Shown: positions 1 to 12,381 of the stretch, piece after piece
Numbering within the stretch: the first letter of the stretch is position 1
Layout of the letters: the number at the start of each line of letters is the position of its first letter
Source: Rhabditoides inermis
Taxonomy: Eukaryota > Nematoda > Chromadorea > Rhabditida > Rhabditidae
NCBI GenBank assembly: GCA_963966185.1
Contig: CAWZYM010000070.1
Coordinates: forward strand, 43,501-107,500
Reading direction: 5' to 3'
Length of the DNA stretch: 64,000 nucleotides
Position numbers and translations under genes: made by a program
The notes under the pieces: model-generated
Seen by the model: the letters and a program-made list of their open reading frames with translations, nothing else
Database searches by the model: none
Told to the model about the DNA's origin: nothing

Positions 1-3000
1 TGCAACCGAGCAGGTCCACGATGCTCCTCTCTGCAACACAGACGCCGATAACACACACAGCGTAGAACACAACACTCACGCTGCGAACGCGAGGAGGACG
101 CCACTCCGCTGCTGCCGTTTCCCACCGAACTGCTGAAACAGAGACCCTATCGAGCACGGCGTCTCCAACGCATACCTCGTGTCGTCGTGATGAATCGCCA
201 CCGAGTCATCATCTTCCACATCATCTTCGTCATCTATCATCAACAAGTCGGCGTTGCGCTGCAAACAATTCATTCAGCCTCAGTCTCACTTTCCAAAAAC
301 ACACCTTGCCCTTGCTAGGGGCAGCGAGTGGAGTCTGGATGAGAAGAGCTGGCAGGTCATCGTCGACCGCCTGCTCCCCTCCAGCCTTCTCCTCCCTCTC
401 CCTCCTTTCCTCCTCCACTCCCTTATCTACGCCCGACCCCTCCACGTGCTCATCGTACATAGTTCTGAAAGCGATCGATAAGCCAATGTTCAATCCATTT
501 TCTCCCCACCCGTTGTGTTCGTTGAGCGCGTGTTCCACCAGCAGGAACGGAGACTCGGCGTAGAAATCGCACCTGAACATGTGTCAAAACACAATACACA
601 AACACCAGAACACAACACTCACCTATAGCAGTGCAGCTCCCATGGCACACCCGACTTTGTGTAGGACTTGAACGACGCCTTGCGAGACACATCGAGGAAG
701 GGGAAGAGGGTGGGAGAGAGCGAGAGGCTGAAGAGGAGAGGTAGAGGTAGAGAGGGGGGGGGAGAGGAAAGAGAGCGAGAGGGGAGAGAGAGGTGGGGGA
801 GACTGACGTGGCTTTGGGGTGGCACTCAATGGAGTGCACTGCGGCTGCGACCTGTTCCCTCCACAGTGACTGTGTCGAGTATCCTCCCGAGGCACACTTG
901 TCACACGTCAGCCATCTGTCTCTCACCCAGTTCTTGCGCAGCCACTGCTCCCACGTCACGCCGAACGGGCGGCTGGAACGAGTACGCATACGCCACGCCC
1001 CTTTGGTCCCGCCCACTCACCACTTGTGCACGATCTGCGCGTGTGTGTGCAGGTCTGCGAGTGTGGGAGTGGAGAATGCACAGCGGGCACACTGCAACTC
1101 GTCCTTCGAAGACGCGGCTGAGTCGAGGAGAGGAAAGTGGGCAGACACGTCCGAGGCGAGACTAAAAGCATGACGCTCATTATCTCTAGCTCTCCTACAA
1201 GCTCCTCCCTTCATAGCCCCGCCCACTCACATCTCGGCCTCTTCGGGATGCGTGAATATGATATGGAGTGCCACGTCGACATCGACGTGGTGCTTCCTGT
1301 CCCTCGTCACCCTTCCCACACTGCATCCCAGTGGACACAGCCGCTCCGACATCGGCCGAGGAGACTGCAAGCACAAGTGTCACGTCCGCTGGCCAATCTA
1401 TATATCACACGATCCGCGTAAGAATCGGACGAATTTCGGGCAGGTGGGACCTAGGAGCTAAGTGCGCGGTTATAGGGGTTTTCAAGGGTGCTCTACAAGG
1501 TAGTATAGGTGATTTTGTCCCAATATGCAAATTTGGTCAGTTAAGGGACCATGACCTCAAATCAGTCAGTTTTTGTCCAAAATTCTTTTTTAATAACTTG
1601 TTCGATTTGTCTTGATATTATAAGAATTTTTGTACATAAACATTTTTTTCATAAAACAAAAAAGAAAAAAGTTATGATCAAAATTTTTCAAAAAATTTCA
1701 TATTTTATTTTTTTGAGATCTTTTCGCCTCGAAACAACAAAAACGACCAACACCATTCGATTCTACGCGTTAAATCAAATTACTATGATTTTTTTCGTGA
1801 AAATCTGGTGTTGCCTTTTCTTCCATCCAGAGCGATGAAAATGGCCCGAAATAAAAATTTTGCGTTTTACCGCCATTTTTCATATCTTCCAATCCGAAAT
1901 AACAAAAATCACTATTATATTCGGATTTTGCACCTTTAAATTAGTCTGTGTAGTTGTTTTCAGGCAAATCTGATGTTGCCTTTGTGTTCATCCGTGATGT
2001 TGAAAATGGCCTAACTATCAATCGCAAAATTTCATGATAACGCCAGAAGGCAACACTAAATTTGTATAAAAACAATTATGTAGACTAATAAAAAGGTGCA
2101 GAATCCGAATATGTAAGTGGTTTTTGTTATTTCAGATGGATAGACATTAAAAGTGACAGGAAAATGCGAATTTTCACATTTGAGCCACTTTCATCGCCTT
2201 AAATGAGCAAAAAGGCAACACCGGATTTGTCTATAAACCAACACATATACTAATCAAGAGGTGTAGAATCCGAATATAGTAGTGATTTATGTTGTATCAG
2301 AACGAAATACTTGGAAAATGGCGGGAAAACGCAAAGTTTTGATTTCGAGCCATTTTCATCGCTCTGGATGGAAGAAAAGGCAACATCGGATTTGGCTTTA
2401 AACCAAAACTAATACTAACTAAAAAATGTAAAATCCGAATATAGTAGTGGTTTCTGTTGTTTCAAAACAAAAGACTTGGAAAATGGCGGTAAATCGCAAA
2501 ATTCTTATTTCGGGCCATTTTCATCGCTCTGGATGGAAGAAAAGGCAACACCAGATTTTCACGAAAAAAAATCATAGTAATTTGATTAAACGCGTAGAAT
2601 CGAACAGTGTTGGTCGTTTTTGTTGTTTCGAGGCGAAAAGATCTCAAAAAAATAAAATATGAAATTTTTTGAAAAATTTTGATCATAACTTTTTTCTTTT
2701 TTTGTTTTATAAAAAAAATGTTTATGTACAAAAAGTCTTATAATATCAAGACAAATCGAACAAGCTATTCAAAAATAGTTTTGGACAAAAACTGACTGAT
2801 TTGAGGTCATGGTCCCTTAACTGACCAAATTTGCATATTGGGACAAAATCACCTATACTACCTTGTAGAGCACCCTTGAAAACCCCTACAACCGCGCACA
2901 AGTTCCTAGGTCCCACCTCGTCCGGTTCTTACGCGGATCGTGTGATATAGCTCACCTTGACAGTGAACCGTAACTTGCCCTCCTCCTTCTTCGCACTTCC

Positions 3001-3464
3001 CTTGAGCATTCGCTTGCCAAGCTTGCTATGACCAAAGCCCGCAGTCTGCTCAGGAGTCAGCGCCGCCAATCTAGAGTATCAATCAATAATCGATATGGAT
3101 CCATACTCTCACCCCTTGTGGTTCCTGACAGAGTGTTCCATGAGAGTCTGCATTCTGGCAGCCGAGTAGGGACACTTGGCGCAGTGCAGCGAGTAGAGCA
3201 GCATCCTCTCGTCGTACGAAGAGGCGAGCACATCCAGGAAGGGGGGCTGTATCGAGATAGACGAGAACTGCCTGCAAACAACATCATTGATCATCACGAT
3301 GAAGGGCTCAAATGTGTTCATTGATCAATCACTACTACTCACCCCTTCCTCTCTGGGTGCCACTTGATGTAGTGAACCGCCCGGGTCACATCCAGAGACA
3401 CCGTCTTGGACTTGATCAGACGGCCATCCTTGGACTGCGGAGGACACACGTCACATCTGAAGGG

Positions 3465-3506
<42 letters not shown>

Positions 3507-5210
3507 CCCTCGCCTACTCACCTGGCCAGCTGGCGTCCCTCCTCCCGCATCACACTCTCCCTCTTCGCCTGCTGCTCCCTGTATTTCTCCCTGGCTCGCT
3601 CCCGGCGAGCTTCCTCGCTGTAAACATATCATATCATAGATATGCCACTTTTGCAATCAGGCGAGCACTCACACTTCATCCTGCACTTCGACTGCACACG
3701 CCAGTCTGTGTGGCTCGAGGCTCCTCTCGTTGCTGAGATGGAGGCAGCAGAAGGAGCAGACGAGCACAGGCTGGGCCGTCTTTCCACGAACATCCACTCC
3801 ACTCTCCATCACCCTGCCAGTGTGCTCCAGAGACGCCCGAATGTCCACGTACGGATAGCAAGTGGACAGGCGAGTGAAGCACCTTCAACACACAATCCAT
3901 AGCCCGTCGAACGATCGATGAGCCACTCACTCGTGTCTGAGCAGCTCCTCTACCCTGCCCCTCTCCTCCCTGTCGGCAGTGTGCTTGAGGATGAGGTGGA
4001 CAGCGTAGCTGATCCTCGCGTCCACCTTCTGCGTCCCGAACCTCTGCCGCTCGCCCTCCCCACCCAAGCACAACTCGCACGACAACGTCGTCGGACCGCT
4101 GCAATGCAATACCTCTTCCTCCCCCCCCCCCTCTCTCCCTCTCTCTCTCCCAACGCACAGCTTGACGTTCTCCTTGGTGTCTTCGATCACTCCGTCCGCA
4201 TCTTTACTGTTAACGTGGGCCCTCTTTGCGTGTTGACAGAGTGTCTGTGTGAGTGCGAATGACTGGGGGCACTTGGCACACCACAGACGGCCCTCTCTAT
4301 CATCCACTGATCGAGCCACGTCCAGGAAAGGGAAGGTGGACGAGAAGGAGCGCTCTGCTCTGAACAAAGAGAGTGAGCGACTGAAAGGGGGACAATGGGG
4401 ACATGCGACTCACTCCATCTCGCGCAGCTTGCCCATCGCCTCGTCGTCGTTGGAGTGCTTGGATATGATGTGGAAGGCAGCCGCCGTGGTTCCGTCGTAC
4501 AGTCGAGACGGCTTCCAGCCACTCCCACACGAGGCGAGCGGACAGCGACACGCACTGCACACACACACACACACGTCACACTGCCAGTCCCCCCCCCCCA
4601 CACTCACTTGGCACTCAGCTGGCGGACCTTGCTGGAGTCGATGCGGGAGGAGACAGTGGAGGGGGCAGTGGAGCCCAGTGTGGGAGTGTGCATGCCGGCA
4701 GTGCTCTGTCCGCCCTCCCCCTCCACCATACTCATCTCCCCTTCCCCCACCGCCTCACGCGCCCGATCGCGAACGCACGACTGCCAGTGGGTCTCAACAC
4801 ACATCTCATGACGCAATCGAGCATGTCAACAGTGTTACCTTGAGATTGGCGAGCTTGGGGAACGAACGACTGCAGCACGAGGAACACACGAGAGACGACT
4901 GGAATCGAGTGAATTCGCATAATGGAATCGAAAACGCCCTCACCACTCCCTCGTCGTTGGATTCGCAGAGGTAGACGGGAGGCACATCCGAGCCGTGATG
5001 GTCGTCCTCCCAATGAGACAGCATCCACCTGCACAACCAACCATCTCCCTTCCCCGCCCCCTCTCCCTCTCTCACCTCCTCCTGTCTAGAATGCCCTTGA
5101 TCTTCTCATCTCCGGGATGTCTCATGATAAGATGAGTGATCATCGCGTCTTCCACATAGCTTTCATCCGGGTTCGCAACGCGCATGTGGTTCACCGTCTG
5201 AAACGGAGAC

Positions 5211-5254
<44 letters not shown>

Positions 5255-5915
5255 CGAGAGGGGGGGGGGGGGGCGAGAGAGAGAGAGAGAGGGGGGGGGG
5301 GGAGCGAGCGCGCGTTAACTCACGTTGCAGATAAGACATTTGTGCTTCCTCGAATACGTGTACACCACGTCGTTCTCGAAATCCGTCAGCGGCGGCGGAT
5401 CGGGTCTGGGAATCAATCGATAAACCAAAAACCTAAACAAACTCCACTCACCCTTGCCATACAAAGTTGCGCCACACCGTTCGGTAGTGTGTGGTGGAGG
5501 GGACAAAGCTGAGGCGGGGCACACCGCGGGCCGAGCCCACTGGAACACAGGGACACTGCACACATCCACATACACAATCACGCACCACTGATATCGGCCC
5601 ACTCGGATGCGTCGAGACTGCCGCGCCTCGCTGCTGCCGCCGCCGCCACAGGCCCCGACGTCTCCCCTCCTCCTACTCCCTCTTCCTTTGCGGCAGACGA
5701 GACGGGTCGCGAGAGCGCCCCACTCCTCGCCCTCTCCTCCTCCTCCTCTTCCAAGTCCGACTCCGAGTCTGACGCGCCGCTCCATCTACAACTACCAGTA
5801 GAACAACTACAACCACCCAGCCACTCACCTATCCTCCCCCGTCTTCTTCCTCATGCAAGGCAGAGAGCATCCTGACGAGTCGGAACTGACACTGCTGCTA
5901 CTGGCACTGCAAAGT

Positions 5916-5963
<48 letters not shown>

Positions 5964-7660
5964 CCGACTCACTCGCTGTCGCTGTCCTCCTCCTCCATCT
6001 GCACCTTCTCCTCGATCATCTTCCATCTGGCCGCCTCACTCGCCCTCCTCTTCCCCTTCCCTCCCTTCATCGGAGTCGTCTGCGTGCTGCCCATCATCGG
6101 AACTGTACTCGACTCCCTCGCACACACGCGCACTCCATCGAGATACGACGGCGCCGGACTGTCCTCAATCCTCCTCCTGTCACGCTGAGTAGACGACCCG
6201 GCAGGCTGCTCCTGCTCCACCTCCTCCTCCTCCGCCGCCGCCCTGCTCCTCCTCCTAGATGGTCGCTGCTCCCTCCCGTTCTCGGGCGTGGGCTGGGCGC
6301 TGCCGATCATCGGAGCGACACTCGCTTCCCTGCCTGCCGACACCCGTTCGAGAGGGGGTGTGAGCAGGTCGATGGTGGCCGGCTTGGTCTGCTCCTCGGG
6401 AACAATGCGGCGCACAGCCGTCTTCTTCTTCCCCTCACGAGACTTGATCGGGGTCGCCTTCTTCTGCAATCACCACACACATTCCTTCCCCCTCTTCCCT
6501 TTCCACTCACCTCCGACTCCCTCCTTCCCCTCGCTGTCGCACTCTTCTCTCCCTCCTGCCGCTCCTCCTCGCGTCTCTTTCCGGGAGACAGCTCTTCCAG
6601 CTACAAAACAGTCCAACCACAAATAACAACAACAACATACCTTTTGTTCGCACAGCCTCTTTCCGTGCGCGGTGAGAATGTCTGTGATAGGGTGCAGCTC
6701 AGATATCATCTAAATGAAATTCGTAGCATAGCAGGGTAGCTCGCTCTCCTCACCTTGTCTACAGTACCTTCACGCAGTTCGAACTGCTTGAATGGACCGA
6801 TGTCACTCGCCTCCCACGACAGCAACACGTCCAAGTGCGGAGACGGGCTGCAAACAAGAAGTAAAGTATATTGTCTCATACACATCCAAGCTTGAAGCTG
6901 CCCCGAATGTTCCCACTCACTTGTTGTAGCCGTGCCTTCGGATGTGCTGTTTGAACTCGTCCTCTCCCAGTCCACTCCAGTAGCACTCGCCACACACAGA
7001 CGGCGTCGCTTCGGTGCGACTCACACTAGTCCACTGCAAGAGGAGAGTCCGAGAGAGAGGGAGAGGGAGAGAGAGGGAGAGTCAGAGAGAGAAGGAGAAG
7101 GAGAGGGAGAAGGAGAGGGAGAAGGAGAGGGAGAGGGAGAGGGAGAGGGAGAGGGAGAGGAAGAGGGAGAGGGGGAGGGAGGAGAGGGGGAGGGAGGAGA
7201 GGAGGAGGGAGAGGGAGAGGGAGAGGGAGAGGGAGAGGGAGAGGGAGAGGGAGAGGGAGAGGGAGAGGGAGAGGGAAGAGGGGAGAGAGAGAGGGAGAGG
7301 GAGAGGGAGAGAAAGAGGGAGAGGGAGAGGGAGAGGGAGAGGGAGAGGGAGAGGGAGAGGGATAGGGATAGGGAGAGGGAGAGGGGGAGGGAGAGGGAGA
7401 GGGAGAGGGAGTCAGAGAGAGAGGGAGAAGGAGAGGGAGGAGAGGGAGAGGGAGAGGGAGAGGGAGAGGGAGAGGGAGAGGGAGAGGGAGAGGGAGAGGG
7501 AGAGGGAGAGGGAGAGGGAGAGGGAGAGGGAGAGGGAGAGGAAGAGGGAGAGGGAGAGGGAGAGGGAGAGTACTTACTTGCTTCTTGGAGTTCTTGAGCT
7601 TCTTTCCTATCACCGCCGGCCACAGAGGACACACGTATCGCTCCGCCTCACTAAAAAGCA

Positions 7661-7694
<34 letters not shown>

Positions 7695-8753
7695 CATCTC
7701 GTCAACCTCATGACCTCACCTCTCCCTCATCTCCGCAATGTCCGGCCTCAGTGTGTGCAGGTCGTTCGAGTGGTGGTAGCGTCGGAAGTCGAACGACGAT
7801 CCGAGCAGCAGCGAGACGACGCGCCTATGGAATGAGAAGGACAGTGAAACAGATAAGTGATGATGCTCACCACTCGTGTTGGTAGAACGTCTCTGTGAAG
7901 ACTCCCTTGTGACAGGTCTCGAAGTGTCTGAGGACATGCATTCGGAGACAGGCCTGCGAGGGGAAGCGCACCACGTCCGAGGAGGCACACTCCGCAGACA
8001 GTGTGCAGCGCCTCAAACACGCACAGTTAACGAACAAACAAACAAACAACAACATTGCCGTGCACCCACCACTTGTGCATCTGCACGCTCTGCACCTCAT
8101 CGGCCGAGCGGAGCGTGTTGACAGTGGAGTATGCGAGTTGGAGAAGGGGCGGGCGGAGTGAACACACTGCTATCTCTTCCACCTCGTGCAGACAAGAGTG
8201 CATCACACAGCGACGGCTACAACACATACTCTCTCATGCAAACAAGAAACACTCACAATTCGACGGTCGGATGGAAGGTGCTCATGTGGAGATGGGTATA
8301 CTGGAAGGGACGCCGCACGTCTTCCACGATAGTCTGGAAGAGAGATGGGTTCGACAGACCAGACAGACAGACAGACAGACTCACGATGAGGCACATCTTG
8401 CACAGCACACTCCTGCAGTGGTCTCTCTTGCTGGGGTTGAGGTGGGCGTATCCAAACGGACACTCCTTCGCGTCGTACAGAGGCACACGCTGAAATACAA
8501 AGTACAGAAATCTTTCTAAACTATCGTACTCACCATGACTGTTTTGAGCGCGGGAAACTGCGACTCCTCAAGCACCAGGTCGTTCAGAGAACTAAAATGG
8601 CGTCACTTCAAAAACCAACAAAAAACAAGCCACAATATCACTTCAGATATCCTTCCTCCTTTTTGTACTCGAATCTTCGCACGGCGTCTAGCGAGCAGCC
8701 TAGCTCCTGCTCAAGTAGGGCCCTGAAAATCTCTCTCTCCTCTCTCTCTCTTG

Positions 8754-8801
<48 letters not shown>

Positions 8802-10442
8802 TCTGTCAATATCTCTTCTCCACTCACCACTCTTTGTCGACCGCCTTGATGAGCAGTGTCCCTCCGTGCTTCTCCAAGTGCTTCAATGCGTGCATCCTCA
8901 TTGAGTGTTGGTCGGGCAGACTCGACTGTCGGAAGGCCCGCCACTCCTCTCGTCTCTTCGAGATCACGACGGCGTCGCGGTCTACCTCTTCCGGGCACAG
9001 CCCACATACCCTGCAGCAAGACACGGTAATAACATAAGCATCGTCTCTGGTGAGAATAAGGAGGGTACTGACCATGCGAATGCATTGTACATCCTCGCTT
9101 GCATGGGCAGAATCTCCCCGCACTTGGAGGGAGCCTTCTGGGAGGAGCGCAGATGCGATACGTCACAGAACTGCAATACAAAATGCATTTAAAATATATT
9201 AATATAACGTATCGTACCTGGAAGAGCGCCTTGTCGAATGTGCGTGCAGTCGTCTCGGCCATGTGCTTGCTGAGTGCATTGGCGTGGGAGGAGACGCGCA
9301 CGTAGTGGGAGCGGGTGAAGAGGGAGTTGGGAGACAGACGCATGCCAGCCTGCGGGTGCGCACGCAACGAGCTGCACAACAGCACAAGTATACGCATAAT
9401 CACACAACGTAATATCAAACCATACATCCTGACATCATAAAGGTGATACTCACATCTTATCGGCGCCCTGTTTCTTGTCCGGGTTGAACATCTCGTCGCG
9501 GGCTTTCATCGCCTTCGGCTGAGTCACCGGGAGCGGGAAGTGAGACGAACAAGCGGCTTCTGCAACGATGCACATATCATGGAACATTGTGGAGAAAGAG
9601 AGCGAATGTATTGCGTGGAAAGACGTGCCTTGTCCGGGGTGCTTCCTTTGCATGTGCTCTCGCATCTTCTCTCCCTTTCCCTCCAGATCGACACAGCGGA
9701 ACGAGCAGAGATGACACCACGGGGTGAGAGGTGAGTACTGCAAGCACACAATCAAAACATCAATAAACCACTTGATGAACTGACGCCATCCGAGTGTGAG
9801 AGCACGTGCCGCCTGATTGTGTCCTGATGTTTCTTCTCCTTCGAAAAATCACAGCCCTCCACGAAACACTTCCAGATCACGCGATTGCGCGGCAGCTTCG
9901 ACTCCTAGACAGAGGTGTCACGAGAAGTTTAGGATAGAATTATGTCTCGATTTAGTTTGCGCGTATAACTCGGACTAGTGCGCCTCGCCTCGAATCAGAT
10001 CTCCCTTTGCCCCCAGATCGTGAACACCGGTGAGATGAACATCATCACAAAATGTCACAAAAAGTACACTCACATTGACGTTCACTCCAGTTTCCCTCGC
10101 GACTGCGTCCACAGCATCCACGTAATCGGTGGTCTAAACAACAAATGCATGAGATTAGAGCAATGGGGCGTGTCTCTTTTGTTTCGATAGAAGACGTGCA
10201 GCCAAAATAACCTTCTTGGCTGCCTTGAGGCCAATGCAGAAGTTGCTGATGTCCGCCCAGCACTGCGACGATTCGGGAGCGTCGCTTGTCTAGACATTAT
10301 TTCATATACATTCAGTATGCCGTAACCCATTGCTCACCTCATCCTCGTCCTCATCGTCGAATGCGGTGTAGCTGCTGGCTTTGTTCGGTTCTTTGTTTTT
10401 CTTCTTCTTGCGATTTGAGTCAGATCGTCGGTGATCCGACAT
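1..10442 (-). CDS. Large multi-C2H2 zinc-finger protein, 3' part missing (runs off left edge)
   Basis: The model begins at the Met at 10,442 (MSDHRRSDSNRKKKKNKEP, a basic and nuclear-looking N-terminus followed by the acidic run FDDEDEDE) and continues leftward through many short exons to base 1, where it is cut. At least six exons each carry one C2H2-like finger separated by long spacers: CFVEGCDFS...HVLSH (near 9,850), CHLCSF...HMQRKH (9,680), CGECYWSG...HIRRH (6,950), CAKCPQSF...HAKRAH (4,250), CAKCPYSA...HSVRNH (3,150) and CARCAFST...HAQIVH (1,060). Others are degenerate. A 496-bp exon (5,969-6,464) is charged, Ser/Glu-rich and contains a duplicated motif, PMIGSAQPTP and PMMGSTQTTP. A nuclear DNA- or chromatin-binding protein is inferred. 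Widely spaced single fingers recall nematode LIN-13 or POGZ-type proteins, but I cannot show orthology. The model could in truth be two adjacent genes, since not every junction was checked. Confidence 0.6.
1405..2945. mobile_element. 1.5-kb fold-back (long-TIR) non-autonomous element in a zinc-finger gene intron
   Basis: The two ends are inverted copies of each other. TCACACGATCCGCGTAAGAA at the left reappears reverse-complemented before 2,945, and similarity between the arms continues inward for about 450 bp (roughly 1,405-1,880 against 2,450-2,945). Both ends are flanked by TATA, so the target duplication is TA or TATA. The interior has diverged modules of about 150-160 bp, sharing stretches such as CATTTTCATCGCTCTGGATG, in both orientations. 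No transposase reading frame is seen, so it is non-autonomous. It lies in an intron of the minus-strand zinc-finger gene, starting about 8 bases after a GTGAG donor at about 2,954. Confidence 0.8.
3471..3503. repeat. (CT)n microsatellite
   Basis: An uninterrupted CT run of about 33 bp. On the gene strand it reads as GA and follows shortly after a GTGAG 5' splice donor of the zinc-finger gene. Confidence 0.9.
5210..5302. repeat. (GA)n with two poly-G tracts
   Basis: GA dinucleotides broken by two runs of about 10-12 G. On the minus (gene) strand this is a CT tract leading into a 3' splice acceptor (TTTCAG). Confidence 0.9.
5917..5960. repeat. (CT)n microsatellite
   Basis: A pure CT run of about 42 bp in an intron directly beside the 496-bp acidic exon of the zinc-finger gene. 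On the gene strand it reads GA, downstream of the donor. Confidence 0.9.
7046..7570. repeat. About 525-bp purine-rich (GGGAGA)n array
   Basis: A nearly unbroken hexamer array of GGGAGA with variants (GGAAGA, GGGATA, GGAGGAG). It sits in a zinc-finger gene intron, where it forms a very long pyrimidine tract on the transcribed-sense (minus) strand ending close to a TCTTGCAG acceptor. It is open in several frames (Glu-Gly, Arg-Glu, Ser-Pro or Leu-Pro repeats) only because of the hexamer period; none of these is taken as coding. Confidence 0.95.
8755..8799. repeat. (CT)n microsatellite
   Basis: A CT run of about 45 bp in a zinc-finger gene intron. It reads GA on the gene strand, downstream of a GTGAG donor at about 8,827. 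A shorter run of the same kind is at 7,662-7,691. Confidence 0.9.
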
Positions 10443-10880
10443 GATCGTATCTGAAAACAGGGCATTGATAATGTTTTGTTTTCAACTTCATTATGCAATT
10501 TTCGAAATCACGTTTGCTCAATTTTACATCACATCTAGGCGTATAACTCGCTATACAGCGCGTCAGAAATGTGTTGTAATTTTTCTTAAACAGTTTACAT
10601 CGCAAAACTGAAAAGAAAACGACCACAATAAACATAAAAACTAACAAATAACAAAAAAGTTCCCGCGCGATTTTAAAATAGTGAGGTTTCATCGATTTGT
10701 TGTGTGTTGGTACGTATTGTATTTATCTGCACAATATTCGGATGAGCGGAGGGCATTGCCAATTTCACCTCGCTTTCTCATCATCTTCGTTCTAATTTGT
10801 ATGCTCAACATTGTGCACATCTTGGATTCGTATTGCAGTTCATCTTTTCAGATGCTTCTTTTGCACACGCTGGCGTGAAC
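10443..10880. promoter_or_regulatory. Divergent intergenic region, zinc-finger gene / CNK
   Basis: About 440 bp separate the opposed start codons, so a shared bidirectional promoter is likely. A TCTTTTCAG acceptor-like motif ends at 10,851, 29 bp before the CNK start codon, and fits the nematode consensus for a spliced-leader acceptor. If used, it would leave an 8-codon upstream reading frame (MLLLHTLA, stop) in the leader. No TATA box was recognised. Trans-splicing here is inference. Confidence 0.4.
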
Positions 10881-12316
10881 ATGAGGAAGGCTCTACCCGG
10901 TCAGATTCGCGACTTTGATGTGAGTTCATGTTGTAGTTGTGGTTGTATTGTTGTGCAGGTGCCTCGTCGCACTGCGTCTAGCGGACGACGCTTCGACTGC
11001 CGACAGCACGTGCAGCGATGGACGGCGAGAGACGTGGAGAAGTGGATGAATGGTGAGTGACGAGTGAGGGAGGGGGAGGGAAGGAGGAAGTGACGAGGGG
11101 TGCGCAGATGGCACGCTAGTTATATTATTGGTTCCATTACATGTGTACATACCGCATTTGATAATGATAAATGCGACAAGTATGTGACGTTGATATGTTA
11201 TCAGGTCTGGGCGACTCTGTGCATCCGTTCGTTCCGTTTGTCGCTCCCCACGTCACCAAGGGACAACACCTATTCATGCTCGATGACGATCAGCTTATGG
11301 TAGGTTGTTTACTTGTTGTTGTTTACTTGTTTACCTTTACAGCAATACGGCGTGAGCTCCCTGGGCGCGCGCAAGGTTCTTCTCCAGGCTGTACAGCTAC
11401 TCGCACAGTTTGTGAGTAAATTCATTCTCGTGGATTGTGATTTGCTGACATTGCCGATGATTTTATTGATTGAACAGCTCGTAACATCCTCAAAACATTG
11501 TTTCAATAAATTCGATAGATTAGTGTTGAATGTGGAATGATTGATTGTTGAGTGTGACGAGCTGCCTCGGGAGTGTGTTCACTCGCTGTGTGCCCGAGTC
11601 GCCGTCTCAGCCTCTTCCGCCAGGGCCACTCTCCGTCGAGCTGCCGTACAGAAACACTCGGCCCGTCTCGACAGAGACACCCTCTCCAACATGCTCAACT
11701 CGGTGAGTTATCAATGATATAAGTTGGGATATAAATGATATAATTGGGTATTACTATTGTTGTATTGTTTCATATTCTTAATTTGATATGAGATAATTGA
11801 TCAATTGATTGAGTTTTTCAGATCATGGTGACGCTGAGCGAAGTACTGGAACATGTCAAGAAGCTCATATTTTGGCTCGATAGGTGAGATTAAAGAGAAT
11901 GTACACTCTGAATTTCGAAGTTGAGTTAGCACCGGTATGTGAAAATATGATGAAAACAATGCAGTTTTGCCAGTATAACTATTTGCTGAAAATGCCGGCA
12001 AGTCGATAAAAAAATTGACCGCAAAATGTGTCAAAATGCAGAAATTGGTGCCAATTGGTGCCAATTTTCGATGTTCAACAGAACTTTTCACAGACTTAAA
12101 GGTATCTCCGACAGATAGTTGTATTGGCAAAAGTGCATCATTTTCATCATATTTTCACATCCTAGTGCTAACTCAACTTCGAAATTCAGAGTGTACACTC
12201 CCTTCAATATTGAGTGTAGAATTATCGATTAATTGATTGATTGAAGACCGCCGTTCGAGGGCCTTCCCGAATACACAGAAATGCGCACTCGGACTGCCAA
12301 ACTGGGTTGGGAGGTG

Positions 12317-12381
<65 letters not shown>

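Noticed and set aside
7014..7835. Long open frames rich in Glu-Gly, Arg-Glu, Ser-Pro or Leu-Pro over the hexamer array
   Set aside because: They exist in several frames on both strands solely because GGGAGA has a period of six; splice sites place the array inside an intron.
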